From Streptomyces sp. WM4235 (lineage in GTDB: Bacteria > Actinomycetota > Actinomycetes > Streptomycetales > Streptomycetaceae): a stretch of 64,000 nt of DNA. Shown here one piece after another: positions 1-9,082 of the stretch (positions within the stretch are counted from its first letter, which is position 1; the number at the start of each line of letters is the position of its first letter). Under the pieces are notes generated by a model. It saw only the letters and a program-made list of their open reading frames with translations. It searched no databases and was not told the origin of the DNA. The translations under genes were made by a program, and so were the position numbers. The stretch is taken from contig NZ_LGDE01000090.1 in NCBI RefSeq assembly GCF_001279725.1, forward strand, positions 1-64,000, in the 5' to 3' direction.

Positions 1-1
1 G

Positions 2-550
2 GCGGCGGCCCCCCTGCCCCCCCCCCCCGCCCCGGCCGCGGTCCCCCCCCAGGCGCGCACGGAGCCCGAGGCCCCCCGCCGCGCCGCGGCCGAGTCCAGG
101 CACCTCCTGACGGAACTCCGAGGCGACGGAACCGCCCCACCCGCCCCCGTCACCCCCCTCGTCGCGCAGCTCCGGTCCCTCGCCGCCACCCACCCCGGCG
201 TCGCCCTGCACACCACCGGAACCGTCCCACCCGTATCCCCCGCGCTCACCCGCGACCTGGTCGCGGTGGCCGCGGAAGCCCTGGAGAACGCCCGCCGACA
301 CGCGTCCGCCTCCCACGTCGACATCACGGCCGCCGCCTCACCCACCGGCCTGTGCCTCACCATCACCGACGACGGCCGGGGCCTGCCGCCCGGCGGCCCC
401 GACCCGGCCCACCTCCGCGCCACGGGCCACTTCGGCCTGCTCGGCATGACGGAACGCGCCGCGGCCCTCGGCGCCCACCTCGCCATCGGCCCCCCGGCCA
501 CCGGCCCCGGCACCCGGGTCCGCCTCGAAATGCCCCTCGGGAGCCCGTGA
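2..550 (+). CDS. Sensor histidine kinase, C-terminal part (5' end outside window)
   Basis: The reading frame is open from base 2 and the start lies upstream of the window. About 182 residues are visible. The last 100 form a GHKL ATPase domain of the NarL/DesK-type kinases: an N box (EALENARRHA), a G1 box (DDGRGLP) and a G2 box (GHFGLLGMTERA). The first 60 residues are Pro/Ala-rich low complexity and include a run of C at bases 11-28. The stop TGA shares its A with the ATG of the next gene, so kinase and regulator form one two-component pair, most likely phosphorylating the response regulator that follows. The DHp helix with the phospho-His is not clearly visible here and presumably lies upstream. 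Confidence 0.85.
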   Translation, partial: AAAPLPPPPAPAAVPPQARTEPEAPRRAAAESRHLLTELRGDGTAPPAPVTPLVAQLRSLAATHPGVALHTTGTVPPVSPALTRDLVAVAAEALENARRHASASHVDITAAASPTGLCLTITDDGRGLPPGGPDPAHLRATGHFGLLGMTERAAALGAHLAIGPPATGPGTRVRLEMPLGSP

Positions 551-1236
551 TGCCGCCCTTGCGCGTCCTGATCGCCGACGACAACCCCGTCGTCCGCGCC
601 GGCCTCTCGGCCCTGCTCGCGACCGCACCCGACATCGAGGTCGTCGCCCAGGCCACGGACGGCCGCGAGGCCCTCCACCTCACCCGGACCCACACCCCGG
701 ACGTGATCCTCCTCGACGTCCGGATGCCGGGAGTCGACGGCATCTCGGCACTGCCCCACCTGGCGCGCCTGGCCCCCGTACTGATGTTGACGTACAACCA
801 GGAGTCGGAAATCGTCCGCGAAGCCCTCCTGCTGGGCGCCGGCGGCTACCTGGTCCACGGCGAGTTCACGCCGGATCTCCTGCTCACGGCGGTCCGCGAC
901 ACCCACGCCGGCCGCGCCCACTTCACCCCGACGGCGGCAACCGCAGTCCTCGCGGAGCTCCGGGCCTCTTCGCAACCGCAACGGATTGTGGCACAGTCTT
1001 CTCAGCGCCTTCCCAACCACATCGCGTTCGGGCTGAGTTCACGTGAGGAGGAGGTCATGGATCTGATCGCATCCGGGATGAACAACCAACAGATCGCGGC
1101 CACCTGCTTCATCAGCGAGAAGACGGTCAAGAACCACATCAACCGCATCTTCGCCAAGCTCCAGACCACCACCCGCAGCGAAGCCATAGCCCGCTGGCTG
1201 GGAACCGCCCGCCCAGGGGTGGCCGGCCATGGGTAG
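550..1236 (+). CDS. LuxR/NarL-family response regulator with atypical receiver
   Basis: Protein of 228 aa. The receiver domain (about 1-120) has the acidic pair D10-D11, the phosphoacceptor D56 (LLDVRMPG) and Thr81. The conserved Lys after strand 5 is replaced by His103 (GGYLVHGEF), so phosphorylation-dependent switching may be altered. A LuxR-type helix-turn-helix occupies about 162-217 (LSSREEEVMDL to SEKTVKNHINRI). The start ATG overlaps the kinase stop (TGATG). A Flp-pilin gene follows 110 bp downstream, so this system probably controls the pilus-like locus; that is inference from position. The family assignment is firm; the target genes are not shown by the sequence. Confidence 0.9.
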   Translation: MPPLRVLIADDNPVVRAGLSALLATAPDIEVVAQATDGREALHLTRTHTPDVILLDVRMPGVDGISALPHLARLAPVLMLTYNQESEIVREALLLGAGGYLVHGEFTPDLLLTAVRDTHAGRAHFTPTAATAVLAELRASSQPQRIVAQSSQRLPNHIAFGLSSREEEVMDLIASGMNNQQIAATCFISEKTVKNHINRIFAKLQTTTRSEAIARWLGTARPGVAGHG

Positions 1237-1346
1237 ACAGTCTGCGCAGTGGGTCCGTAATTGGGCCCCGGGACCCTTGGTTATCACCGGTGACTCCCCG
1301 TACGGTCCGCAAATCGACAGCGGCACCGGCCCGGGAGGAACCCCTC

Positions 1347-1595
1347 ATGTCACACAACACGCTGCTGAAGGCCACCGTGCAGACGTCCATCCGCCTGCGC
1401 GGATGGACGGACACGGCGATGACGAGCATCCGCAAGCGCTACACGACCACGGACCGCGGCCAGACGGCCTTCGAGTACCTGGGCATCATCCTGGTGGTGG
1501 TGGTCATCATCGGGGCGATCATCGGCACGGGTATCGGGACCGAGATCACCACGAAGATCAAGCAAGCGATCACGGACATCAAAGCCGGCAAGTGA
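1347..1595 (+). CDS. Flp-type IVb prepilin
   Basis: Small protein of 82 aa. It has a positively charged N-terminal leader, then the prepilin-peptidase site G38 followed by QTAFE with Glu at mature position +5, and a hydrophobic helix (about 44-64, GIILVVVVIIGAIIG). This is the hallmark of Flp/Tad pilins, the major subunit of a thin pilus or pseudopilus at the cell envelope. A strong ribosome site (GGGAGGA, 1333-1339) precedes ATG 1347. The stop overlaps the GTG of the next gene, indicating translational coupling. The A24 prepilin peptidase encoded at 12753-13592 is the obvious candidate processing enzyme. Confidence 0.88.
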   Translation: MSHNTLLKATVQTSIRLRGWTDTAMTSIRKRYTTTDRGQTAFEYLGIILVVVVIIGAIIGTGIGTEITTKIKQAITDIKAGK

Positions 1596-2230
1596 CCTCG
1601 GGCAGACGGCTGGATGACCGCGGGCAGGCCTTTCCCGTTTATGTCGTGGCGGTGGTGGGTCTGCTCTTTGCTGCGCTCGCCTTCTTTGTCGTCGGAATGG
1701 CGGGAGCCACTCGCAGTGACGCTCAGGGCGCGGCGGACGCTGCGGCGCTTGCGGCGGCTCAAGAGGCCAGGGACAAGGTCTTCGTGGACCGAGATCTGCT
1801 CGTCCTCAAGCCGGCTGACTGGGAGGCGCTTCTCAGGGGTGATCGTCTCGATGGATCGAGCGCCTGCGCGAAGGCCGTCGAGTTCGCCGCTTTGAACGCC
1901 GCCACGGCGGAATGTGAAGCTGCCCTACCCGAGTTCACGGTCGCGGTGACCACCGACGGGACCGTCGGGAACTCGGTCATCCCGGGTACGGAGGCCATGC
2001 ACGGCGAAGCCACGGCGAAGGCCGTGATCGAGCCTCGGTGCTCCCTCGGGGCCGGTCCGGTCGCAACGCCGAGCCCGACAGCCCCACCCAGTGATGGTGG
2101 CGCCGAGACGCCGCCCGCCACTGTCGCGTTGACATGCAAGGGCGGCGTATCGGTGGAGCTGGATCCTTCGAGCCCGGGCTCCCTGCTTCAACTGGCGAGG
2201 AAACTCTTCAGCGTGCGACTGGTCAACTGA
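1592..2230 (+). CDS. TadE/TadG-like pilus-associated membrane protein
   Basis: Protein of 212 aa starting at GTG 1592, which overlaps the pilin stop by 4 nt (GTGA). The N-terminus (RGQAFPVYV, hydrophobic to about residue 35, then AGATRSDAQGAADAAALAAAQ) matches the Tad/TadE-like domain found in pseudopilin and TadG-like proteins. One N-terminal transmembrane helix places the remaining 170 residues outside. Two Cys in the middle and two near the C-terminus could form disulfides, and a Pro/Ser/Thr linker lies at about 150-170. Codon use is visibly less GC3-biased here and in the next gene than in the flanks. The role is inferred: minor pilin or assembly factor for the preceding Flp pilin. Confidence 0.8.
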   Translation: MTSGRRLDDRGQAFPVYVVAVVGLLFAALAFFVVGMAGATRSDAQGAADAAALAAAQEARDKVFVDRDLLVLKPADWEALLRGDRLDGSSACAKAVEFAALNAATAECEAALPEFTVAVTTDGTVGNSVIPGTEAMHGEATAKAVIEPRCSLGAGPVATPSPTAPPSDGGAETPPATVALTCKGGVSVELDPSSPGSLLQLARKLFSVRLVN

Positions 2231-2259
2231 CAGCGAATGAGAGATGGGGAAGCGGCTAC

Positions 2260-2850
2260 ATGAGCACTCGGCACAGGACTGGCGTCCGTGGGGGAGCGGT
2301 CGTAGTGGTCACGGCGGTCTTGGCGCTCGCACTCGCGGGATGCGGTGTCGGCGATGACTCCAAGGGCAAGGAGCCGCAGAAGCCCTCTTCCGCACGGTCT
2401 CAAGGCGGCGGATCCAAGGCCCCCGTGCCCTCCGGGAGCCAGACATCTGCGCCAACCGAGGCCATCGCCACGGTGGAGGGGGCGAATGGCATGGTCCTCG
2501 TGATCAACTCTGCGAAGCGCGACTCCGGAGGGTTTCTCACGATCAGTGGTCAGATCAAGAACAACGGAAGCCAATCGTTCGCTGGGACCGCGGCGTGGCG
2601 GGGTAACGAACTCAACCAGAGCGGTGAGTCCGTAGCCGGTGCGACATTGGTCGACAAGGCAGGCAAGAAGCGGTACTACGTGCTGCGTGACACCGATGGC
2701 AGGTGCCTCTGCACCACTGGTGTCTCCAGTGTGGGTGCGGGTCAGGTCGTGCCCATCTTCGTCCAGTTTCCAGCGCCTCCGGCCAGCACCGCTGAAATGG
2801 AATTCAGTCTCCCCACCTTCGCCACGGCGACCGTCAAAATCTCCGGGTGA
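2260..2850 (+). CDS. Secreted lipoprotein of unknown function
   Basis: Protein of 196 aa. The signal peptide ends in a lipobox (LALALAGC, Cys at about residue 29), followed by a Lys/Ser/Pro-rich linker and an Ig-like beta-rich region of about 120 residues (TVEGANGMVLVINSAKRDS onward). I do not recognise the domain with certainty; it resembles extracellular beta-sandwich lipoproteins of the DUF4352 kind. It sits 29 bp after the TadE-like gene and 4 bp before the OmpA-family gene, so it is most likely co-transcribed and works at the cell surface with them. The ATG at 2260 is preceded only by a weak GGGGA. Confidence 0.65.
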   Translation: MSTRHRTGVRGGAVVVVTAVLALALAGCGVGDDSKGKEPQKPSSARSQGGGSKAPVPSGSQTSAPTEAIATVEGANGMVLVINSAKRDSGGFLTISGQIKNNGSQSFAGTAAWRGNELNQSGESVAGATLVDKAGKKRYYVLRDTDGRCLCTTGVSSVGAGQVVPIFVQFPAPPASTAEMEFSLPTFATATVKISG

Positions 2851-2854
2851 CCCC

Positions 2855-3493
2855 ATGACCACACGACACCGTGTCTCCGCGTCCACCGCCGTCGTCGGGC
2901 TCGTCATCGCCGGCGCCCACTTCATCGGGGCCACCAGTGCCCACGCCGACGACGTCAAGCCGTCGGTGCCGCCCGGTACCGAGCCTTCGGCTTCGGCCCC
3001 CGTGGCCATCGACTCGAACGCCCCCGGGCTCAAGATCCCGCAGGGTGGGACCCTGGCGCCCGTCAAGGTGCTCGACATCGCCGAGGTCGTCGAGGACCTC
3101 GGGGGTGAGGAGCGGCGGCAGGAGACCAATCAGACCGTCATGATGGCGCTGCAGTCCGAGGTCCTGTTCCCCGAGAACAGTGCGGTGTTCAACGCGCAGG
3201 CGGCGGCGCGGATACAGGCCATCGCCAACGAGATCAACCAGCAGAAGGCGACCCGCGTCCGCGTCTTCGGGTTCACCGATGACCAGGGCAGTTATGAGCA
3301 CGGCAAGGAGCTGTCCAAGCAGCGCGCCGACGCCGTGCAGGCGGAGTTGGGCAAGACCGTGACGAACCCCGGCGTCATCTTCGACGTCCGCGGTTACAGC
3401 GAGGACTACCCGATCGCCGACAACGGAACCGAGGAAGGCCGGAAGAAGAACCGGCGCGTGGAGATCACGTTCCCGCGCGGCAGCGGCCAGTAG
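2855..3493 (+). CDS. OmpA-family secreted protein
   Basis: Protein of 212 aa with a signal peptide (cleavage after ...SAHA, about residue 32). A C-terminal OmpA/MotB-like peptidoglycan-binding domain covers about 95-210, with the typical VLFPENSAVFNAQA opening, GFTDDQG turn and the closing motif GRKKNRRVEITF. In a Gram-positive it would bind peptidoglycan meso/LL-DAP rather than sit in an outer membrane. It is the last gene of the pilus-like cluster and may anchor that structure to the wall (inference). The start ATG lies 4 bp after the lipoprotein stop. Confidence 0.85.
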   Translation: MTTRHRVSASTAVVGLVIAGAHFIGATSAHADDVKPSVPPGTEPSASAPVAIDSNAPGLKIPQGGTLAPVKVLDIAEVVEDLGGEERRQETNQTVMMALQSEVLFPENSAVFNAQAAARIQAIANEINQQKATRVRVFGFTDDQGSYEHGKELSKQRADAVQAELGKTVTNPGVIFDVRGYSEDYPIADNGTEEGRKKNRRVEITFPRGSGQ

Positions 3494-3543
3494 GCCTTCG
3501 ACCAGTACGCCCTCGGTCAGTAGGCCTTCAGGTGGGAGGCCTT

Positions 3544-3564
3544 CGGGCGGTGAGGGTTCGCCCG
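3544..3564. terminator. Weak possible terminator between converging genes
   Basis: A 6-bp GC stem (CGGGCG / CGCCCG) with a 9-nt loop lies between the converging OmpA-family and TetR genes. There is no T run, so it is only a candidate. Confidence 0.3.
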
Positions 3565-3571
3565 CCGGTCC

Positions 3572-4102
3572 TTACTTCATGAGGGCGGCCGCCGCCTCGC
3601 GGGCTCGGTGGGCCGGCGCGGGGCCGGGGTCGAGGGCGGCCACGACGGTGGCGCCCTCGACCAGGAGCAGGAGTTGGTCCGCGAGGGTTTCGCGGTCGGG
3701 GCCGGCGAGCTCGGCCAGGAGGTTCCGCAGCTCCGCTTTGTGGCGGCGGATGACGTCCACCACGGCCTCGGGGCCGGTGCCGAGTTCGCCGTAGGCGTTG
3801 AGGAACGCGCAGCCCCGGAAGTCCGGTTCGCGGAACCAGTCCGCCAGCCAGTCGAAGACGCCGAGGATCGGGTCCGGTGCTTCGCTCACCGCCCTGCGCA
3901 GGCTTGTCGTCCAGCGTCGGTCGCGGCGTTCCAGGTAGGCGGTGACCAGGGATTCCTTGGCGGGGAAGACGCGGTACAGCCGTTTGAGGGGGACGCCCGA
4001 TGCGGCGCGGATGCGGTCCATGCCGACGGCTTGGATTCCCTCGGCGTAGAACAGGGTCTCCGCCGCGTCGAGCAGTCGGGTCCGGGCCTCTTCGTCGTCC
4101 AT
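3572..4102 (-). CDS. TetR-family transcriptional regulator
   Basis: Protein of 176 aa. The N-terminal HTH (about 5-52: [35 protein letters not shown]) is typical of TetR/AcrR repressors and the C-terminal ligand domain is short. It starts at ATG 4102 with no Shine-Dalgarno; a TACGCT box (4109-4114 on the minus strand) ends 6 nt before the ATG, which fits a leaderless transcript. It is divergent to the DUF1348 gene, and the 105-bp gap holds two identical 16-bp palindromes. It therefore probably represses itself and its neighbour until a small ligand binds. Confidence 0.88.
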   Translation of the reverse strand: MDDEEARTRLLDAAETLFYAEGIQAVGMDRIRAASGVPLKRLYRVFPAKESLVTAYLERRDRRWTTSLRRAVSEAPDPILGVFDWLADWFREPDFRGCAFLNAYGELGTGPEAVVDVIRRHKAELRNLLAELAGPDRETLADQLLLLVEGATVVAALDPGPAPAHRAREAAAALMK

Positions 4103-4126
4103 GAGGGCAGCGTAGTCCAGGGACGC

Positions 4127-4155
4127 TTGCCTGGAGAACGATCGTTCTCTAGGGT
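4127..4155 (+). promoter_or_regulatory. Promoter of the DUF1348 gene with TetR operator O1 in its spacer
   Basis: A TTGCCT -35 (4127-4132), a 17-nt spacer and a TAGGGT -10 (4150-4155) can be read toward the DUF1348 gene. The perfect 16-bp palindrome GAGAACGATCGTTCTC fills 4134-4149, almost exactly the spacer. Binding there would block RNA polymerase directly. The same site covers the -35 region of the oppositely oriented tetR promoter. Confidence 0.7.
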
Positions 4156-4166
4156 GGCGGGCCAGA

Positions 4167-4186
4167 GGGAGAACGATCGTTCTCCC
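4167..4186. promoter_or_regulatory. TetR operator O2
   Basis: Second copy of the same palindrome, here perfect over 20 bp (GGGAGAACGATCGTTCTCCC). It lies 35 bp downstream of O1 start to start, just after the predicted transcription start of the DUF1348 gene. Two identical palindromes between a tetR gene and its divergent neighbour are strong evidence for the operator. Confidence 0.75.
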
Positions 4187-4207
4187 CTGGTCGAGAGGGC
4201 TGAGCCA

Positions 4208-4654
4208 ATGACCGCTACCACCACCGCACCCCGTCCACCCCTGCCGCCCTTCACCGAGGAGAGCGCCCGCGCCAAGGTGCGGGCCGCCGAGGACGCGTGG
4301 AACAGTCGCGACCCCGACCGCGTCGCGCAGGCCTATACGGAGGACTCGGTCTGGCGCAACCGAGACCGCTTCCTGACCGGCCGCGCCGAGATCCGGGAGT
4401 TCCTCGCCGACAAGTGGGAGCGCGAGCTGGAGTATCGGCTCCGCAAGGAACTCTGGGCGTACACCGGGAACCGGATCTCCGTCCGCTTCGTGTACGAGTG
4501 GCACGACACCGCCGGTCAGTGGTGGCGTAGCCACGGCAACGAGCAGTGGGAGTTCGACGACGACGGCCTGATGCGCCGCCGGGAGGCGAGCATCAACGAC
4601 GTCCCCATCGCCGAGGAGGACTGCCGGCTGGCCCGGACGCGCCACGACACCTGA
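4208..4654 (+). CDS. DUF1348 / NTF2-like (SnoaL-fold) protein
   Basis: Protein of 148 aa with a cone-shaped NTF2-like fold signature: [20 protein letters not shown] near the start, [16 protein letters not shown], and a closing [13 protein letters not shown] motif characteristic of DUF1348. Family members are small soluble proteins, some annotated as hydrolases or isomerases; no substrate can be read from the sequence. The gene is under the divergent TetR regulator and has its own operator-covered promoter, so it is likely induced by a compound that the TetR protein senses and that this protein may bind or modify. Confidence 0.8.
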   Translation: MTATTTAPRPPLPPFTEESARAKVRAAEDAWNSRDPDRVAQAYTEDSVWRNRDRFLTGRAEIREFLADKWERELEYRLRKELWAYTGNRISVRFVYEWHDTAGQWWRSHGNEQWEFDDDGLMRRREASINDVPIAEEDCRLARTRHDT

Positions 4655-4696
4655 TGCCCCGGCCCCGGCGCCCCCGCCCGGCCCCGGAACGGGCGG

Positions 4697-5290
4697 CTAC
4701 TGCCCGCGCGCCTGCGTGATCCCGTGCGCCTGCGTGATGAGGTCCGTCGCGACTTCCAGGGCCGCCTGGCGCGTCTCCTCCGGGTTCCCCTCCACGTGCT
4801 GGAGGAACATCATCCCGGCGTGCAGCGTGAACAGGGCGCTCACGCAGCGCACCTGGTCCGTCAGTGGCCCGTCGTCCGTCCGCAGCAGTTCGACCAGGGT
4901 GAAGAGCCGCTTCTTCACGGTCTCCCCGATGCTCAGCTCCCGCATGGTCGCCTGGTTCTCCTGCATGAACCGGTACAGGGAGGCCCCGGCCGCCATCGCC
5001 TCGCTGTAGCGCCGCAGCACTTCCCGTTTGGTCTCCAGCGTGCGCGGCTGCTCCTCGGCCCACGCGATCAGCTCGTCGATCGGACGCGTCACGTCCTCGA
5101 AGAGGCTGATGATGATGTCTTCCTTGGTCTTGAAGTGGTAGTACAGCGCCGCCTTCGTGACGTCCAGCCGCTCCGCGATCTCGCGCAGCGACGTCTTCTC
5201 GTACCCCTGCTCGGCGAAGAGCTCCACAGCCACGTCCTGGATGCGCTGGCGCGTGTTGCCACGGCGCTGCTGCGGACTGCTGCTGGTCAT
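4697..5290 (-). CDS. TetR-family regulator of the adjacent drug exporter
   Basis: Protein of 197 aa. The N-terminal HTH (TRQRIQDVAVELFAEQGYEK ... LREIAERLDVTKAALYYHF) is a textbook TetR/AcrR domain, followed by a helical ligand-binding region. ATG 5290 is chosen because GGGGA sits 5-9 nt upstream; a TTG four codons earlier is less likely. It is divergent from the 14-TM exporter across a 113-bp gap containing a 22-bp inverted operator pair. Such pairs usually encode repressor and exported-drug pump, with the drug as inducer. Confidence 0.9.
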   Translation of the reverse strand: MTSSSPQQRRGNTRQRIQDVAVELFAEQGYEKTSLREIAERLDVTKAALYYHFKTKEDIIISLFEDVTRPIDELIAWAEEQPRTLETKREVLRRYSEAMAAGASLYRFMQENQATMRELSIGETVKKRLFTLVELLRTDDGPLTDQVRCVSALFTLHAGMMFLQHVEGNPEETRQAALEVATDLITQAHGITQARGQ

Positions 5291-5307
5291 GGCGCTCCCC
5301 AAAATTA

Positions 5308-6996
<1,689 letters not shown>

Positions 6997-7071
6997 GCGA
7001 CGCGCGCGCCGCGCATGACGTGCGCGACGGGCACGCCCCGTGTGACGTAAGCGACAACGTGGGAATCGAAC

Positions 7072-7115
7072 GAGCCCGGCACCGGCGGATGAACCAATCC
7101 GCCGGTGCCGGGCTC
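7072..7115 (+). terminator. Strong intrinsic terminator after the exporter
   Basis: A perfect 19-bp stem (arms 7072-7090 and 7097-7115) with a 6-nt loop GAACCA, followed by TTCC. It closes the exporter transcript. Confidence 0.85.
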
Positions 7116-7425
7116 TTCCCGTGCCCCCGCCCACCCCTGCCGTGCCCGCGCCCGCTGTGACGCCCGGGTCCGGAGTCGCCTCGCGCGAGGTCGAGTGAAT
7201 CCCGTCCACGGGAGGGGAGATTGAGCCGCGAGGTGATGGGTAGCAGGTTGGGACGATTCGGCCCGGTTTCAACGTGGCCGAAAATGCGGACGATCGGGGA
7301 CGAATGTCCCATTACTTGGAATTTATGGGGGAATTCACTGGAACCCCTCCTCGTCACCCGGCGTCTGGAAGACGAGGGGGCACCACCACCGGCGGCGGTC
7401 GGAGGCGCCCACGAGGTGAAGGGGA
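7116..7425. other. 310-bp non-coding gap before the deacetylase
   Basis: No convincing gene. The first 120 bp are Pro/Ala-like GC-rich sequence. From about 7200 the composition becomes less GC-rich, with purine tracts (GGGAGGGGAGATTGAG) and a small stem GGGAC/GTCCC near 7298-7312. This is probably the promoter and 5' UTR of the deacetylase; no known riboswitch class is recognisable. Confidence 0.4.
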
Positions 7426-8268
7426 GTGGACAGACTCATGGGGTTCTTGGCACGCACGCGCAAGCAGGCCGCACAGTCCCGGTTGACCGTCGTGGCGGCC
7501 GCCGTGGCCGTCGCCGCGACCGTATGGGGCGCGACGGCGATCGTCGGACCGGACCACCACGTCGGACAGGAGAACGCGGCCGGTCGGGCTGACGACCCCG
7601 CAGGCGGCGGCTCCGCGGGATCGCCCGGGTCCCCGAACGCACCCCGGCAGCACATGCCCGAGGAGATAGCCCACGCCTCGGAGGGCGGTGGGGACACGGT
7701 CAACGTCACCATCGACGACGGACCCGACCCCCGATGGACGCCGCGGATCCTCTCCGTCCTCGCGGAGCACGACGTGAAGGCGACCTTCTGCATGGTCGGC
7801 CCCCAGGCCGCGGCCCACCCGGACCTGGTCAAGCAGGTCGTCGCGGGCGGGCACCGGCTCTGCGACCACACCATGTCCCACGACACGGCGATGGACAAGA
7901 AGCCCGTCGCCTACCAGAAGGCGCAGATACTCGACGCGCAACGGCAGATAGAGCAAGCCGCGGGCGGCGACGCCAAGGTGGAGTACTACCGCGCCCCGGG
8001 CGGCGCCTTCACCCCCGACAGCCGGCGCATCGCCGCCGCGGCCGGCATGCGTCCGCTCGGTTGGAACGTCGACAGCAAGGACTTCAGCAAGCCGGGCGTC
8101 GCGGCGATCGTCAAGACGGTCAAGGGCGAGCTGAAGAACGGTCCGACGGTGCTCTTCCACGACGGCGGCGGCAACCGCGAGCAGACCGTCGAGGCTCTCG
8201 ACAAGGTCCTGTCCTGGCTCGAAGACCAGGGCCGCCCCACCGGCTTCCCGGTCCGCACGGCCCCCTGA
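7426..8268 (+). CDS. Secreted or membrane-anchored polysaccharide deacetylase (NodB domain)
   Basis: Protein of 280 aa from GTG 7426 (GAGG at 7413-7416); ATG 7438 is the alternative. An N-terminal hydrophobic segment (about 20-40) acts as signal or anchor and a Gly/Ser/Pro linker follows to about 85. The CE4/NodB domain shows all five motifs: TIDDGP (catalytic base D97, metal ligand D98), HTMSH (metal ligands H148 and H152), RAPGG, GWNVDSKDF and LFHDGGG. It would remove acetyl groups from an extracellular N-acetylglucosamine polymer such as peptidoglycan or chitin oligomers; which one cannot be told. Confidence 0.9.
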   Translation: MDRLMGFLARTRKQAAQSRLTVVAAAVAVAATVWGATAIVGPDHHVGQENAAGRADDPAGGGSAGSPGSPNAPRQHMPEEIAHASEGGGDTVNVTIDDGPDPRWTPRILSVLAEHDVKATFCMVGPQAAAHPDLVKQVVAGGHRLCDHTMSHDTAMDKKPVAYQKAQILDAQRQIEQAAGGDAKVEYYRAPGGAFTPDSRRIAAAAGMRPLGWNVDSKDFSKPGVAAIVKTVKGELKNGPTVLFHDGGGNREQTVEALDKVLSWLEDQGRPTGFPVRTAP

Positions 8269-8363
8269 CACGCCGTCCGGCGGCGAACGGGTGAGGGTCG
8301 CCCCGCCGGCCCCACCCCCGGTGTTCCCTGGTCGCACACGCGGCCGCACGTGGCCGCACGCAA

Positions 8364-8468
8364 CCGCGTACGCATCACCGCGGGCAGGATCCCGCGTACG
8401 CATCACCGCGCAAGCATCACCGCGTACGCATCACCGCGCACCAGACCCCGCGCGCACCAGACCCCGCG
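8364..8468. repeat. Short degenerate direct repeats
   Basis: CCGCGTACGCATCACCGCG occurs three times (8364-8382, 8392-8410, 8420-8438) with a partial copy (8410-8424) between. It is followed by two tandem copies of CGCACCAGACCCCGCG (8437-8452, 8453-8468). The block lies just upstream of the small NTF2-like gene and resembles a decaying minisatellite. Confidence 0.7.
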
Positions 8469-8508
8469 CGTACCGAATCCCGCGCACGACCCGCCGGAGG
8501 ACCGACCC

Positions 8509-8832
8509 GTGATCGCACCCGAGCAACTCACCGACCCAGCCGTCCGCGCCTTCGTCACGGCCGTGAACGCAGGCGACCGGGCGGCGTTCAACGCCGCGCT
8601 CGCCCCGGGCGCGACCATGTCGGACGACGGTTCCGACCGGGACCTCGGCGAGTGGACCGAGAAGGAGGTCTTCTCCTCGGCCGGTCACATGGCCGTCGCC
8701 TCGCAATCCGAGGACGGTCGCGCCCTCGTCGTCGACTACCGCAACGACACCTGGGGCGAGATGCGCACCGCCTGGCGGTTCGACGTCACCGCCGACGGCC
8801 GCGTCAGCCGCTTCGAGACCGGTCAGGCATGA
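8509..8832 (+). CDS. Small NTF2-like (SnoaL-fold) protein
   Basis: Protein of 107 aa starting at GTG 8509, fixed by a perfect GGAGGA (8496-8501) 7 nt upstream. The sequence VRAFVTAVNAGDRAAFNAAL near the N-terminus, then an alternating beta pattern ending WRFDVTADGRVSRFETGQA, is typical of SnoaL/NTF2-fold proteins. It lacks identifiable catalytic residues. It stands alone between the repeat block and a secreted protein gene. Function unknown; binding of a small hydrophobic molecule is the usual family role. Confidence 0.7.
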   Translation: MIAPEQLTDPAVRAFVTAVNAGDRAAFNAALAPGATMSDDGSDRDLGEWTEKEVFSSAGHMAVASQSEDGRALVVDYRNDTWGEMRTAWRFDVTADGRVSRFETGQA

Positions 8833-9082
8833 CCCGAGGCCGGGCCTGACCCGGGCCTGACCGCGCCTGCCCCGGCCCGGGGAAGCCGGCCGCCCCCGCC
8901 GCGCCGCTGTGCCCGAAGGCCTCGAACTCCTCCCGCGTTCCGTCGCCCCAACCGGCGTTCATCGGCTCGTATGCCTGGCCGCGCGCGGGAACCGTCACCT
9001 TCGGGTCCGCCCCCCTTTCCCGTACGGGTGAACGCGCGCCCCGCGTCGTTCCGGCCCGCCGGAAGCCCCCGTTGGGTCGGGC

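Noticed and set aside
11..28. C-run as a functional phase-variable tract
   Set aside because: It lies in a Pro-rich, low-complexity part of the truncated kinase; it may be real or a sequencing artefact, and there is no second frame state to compare.
8364..8468. CRISPR array
   Set aside because: Repeats are short, spacers are under 12 bp and no cas genes are present.
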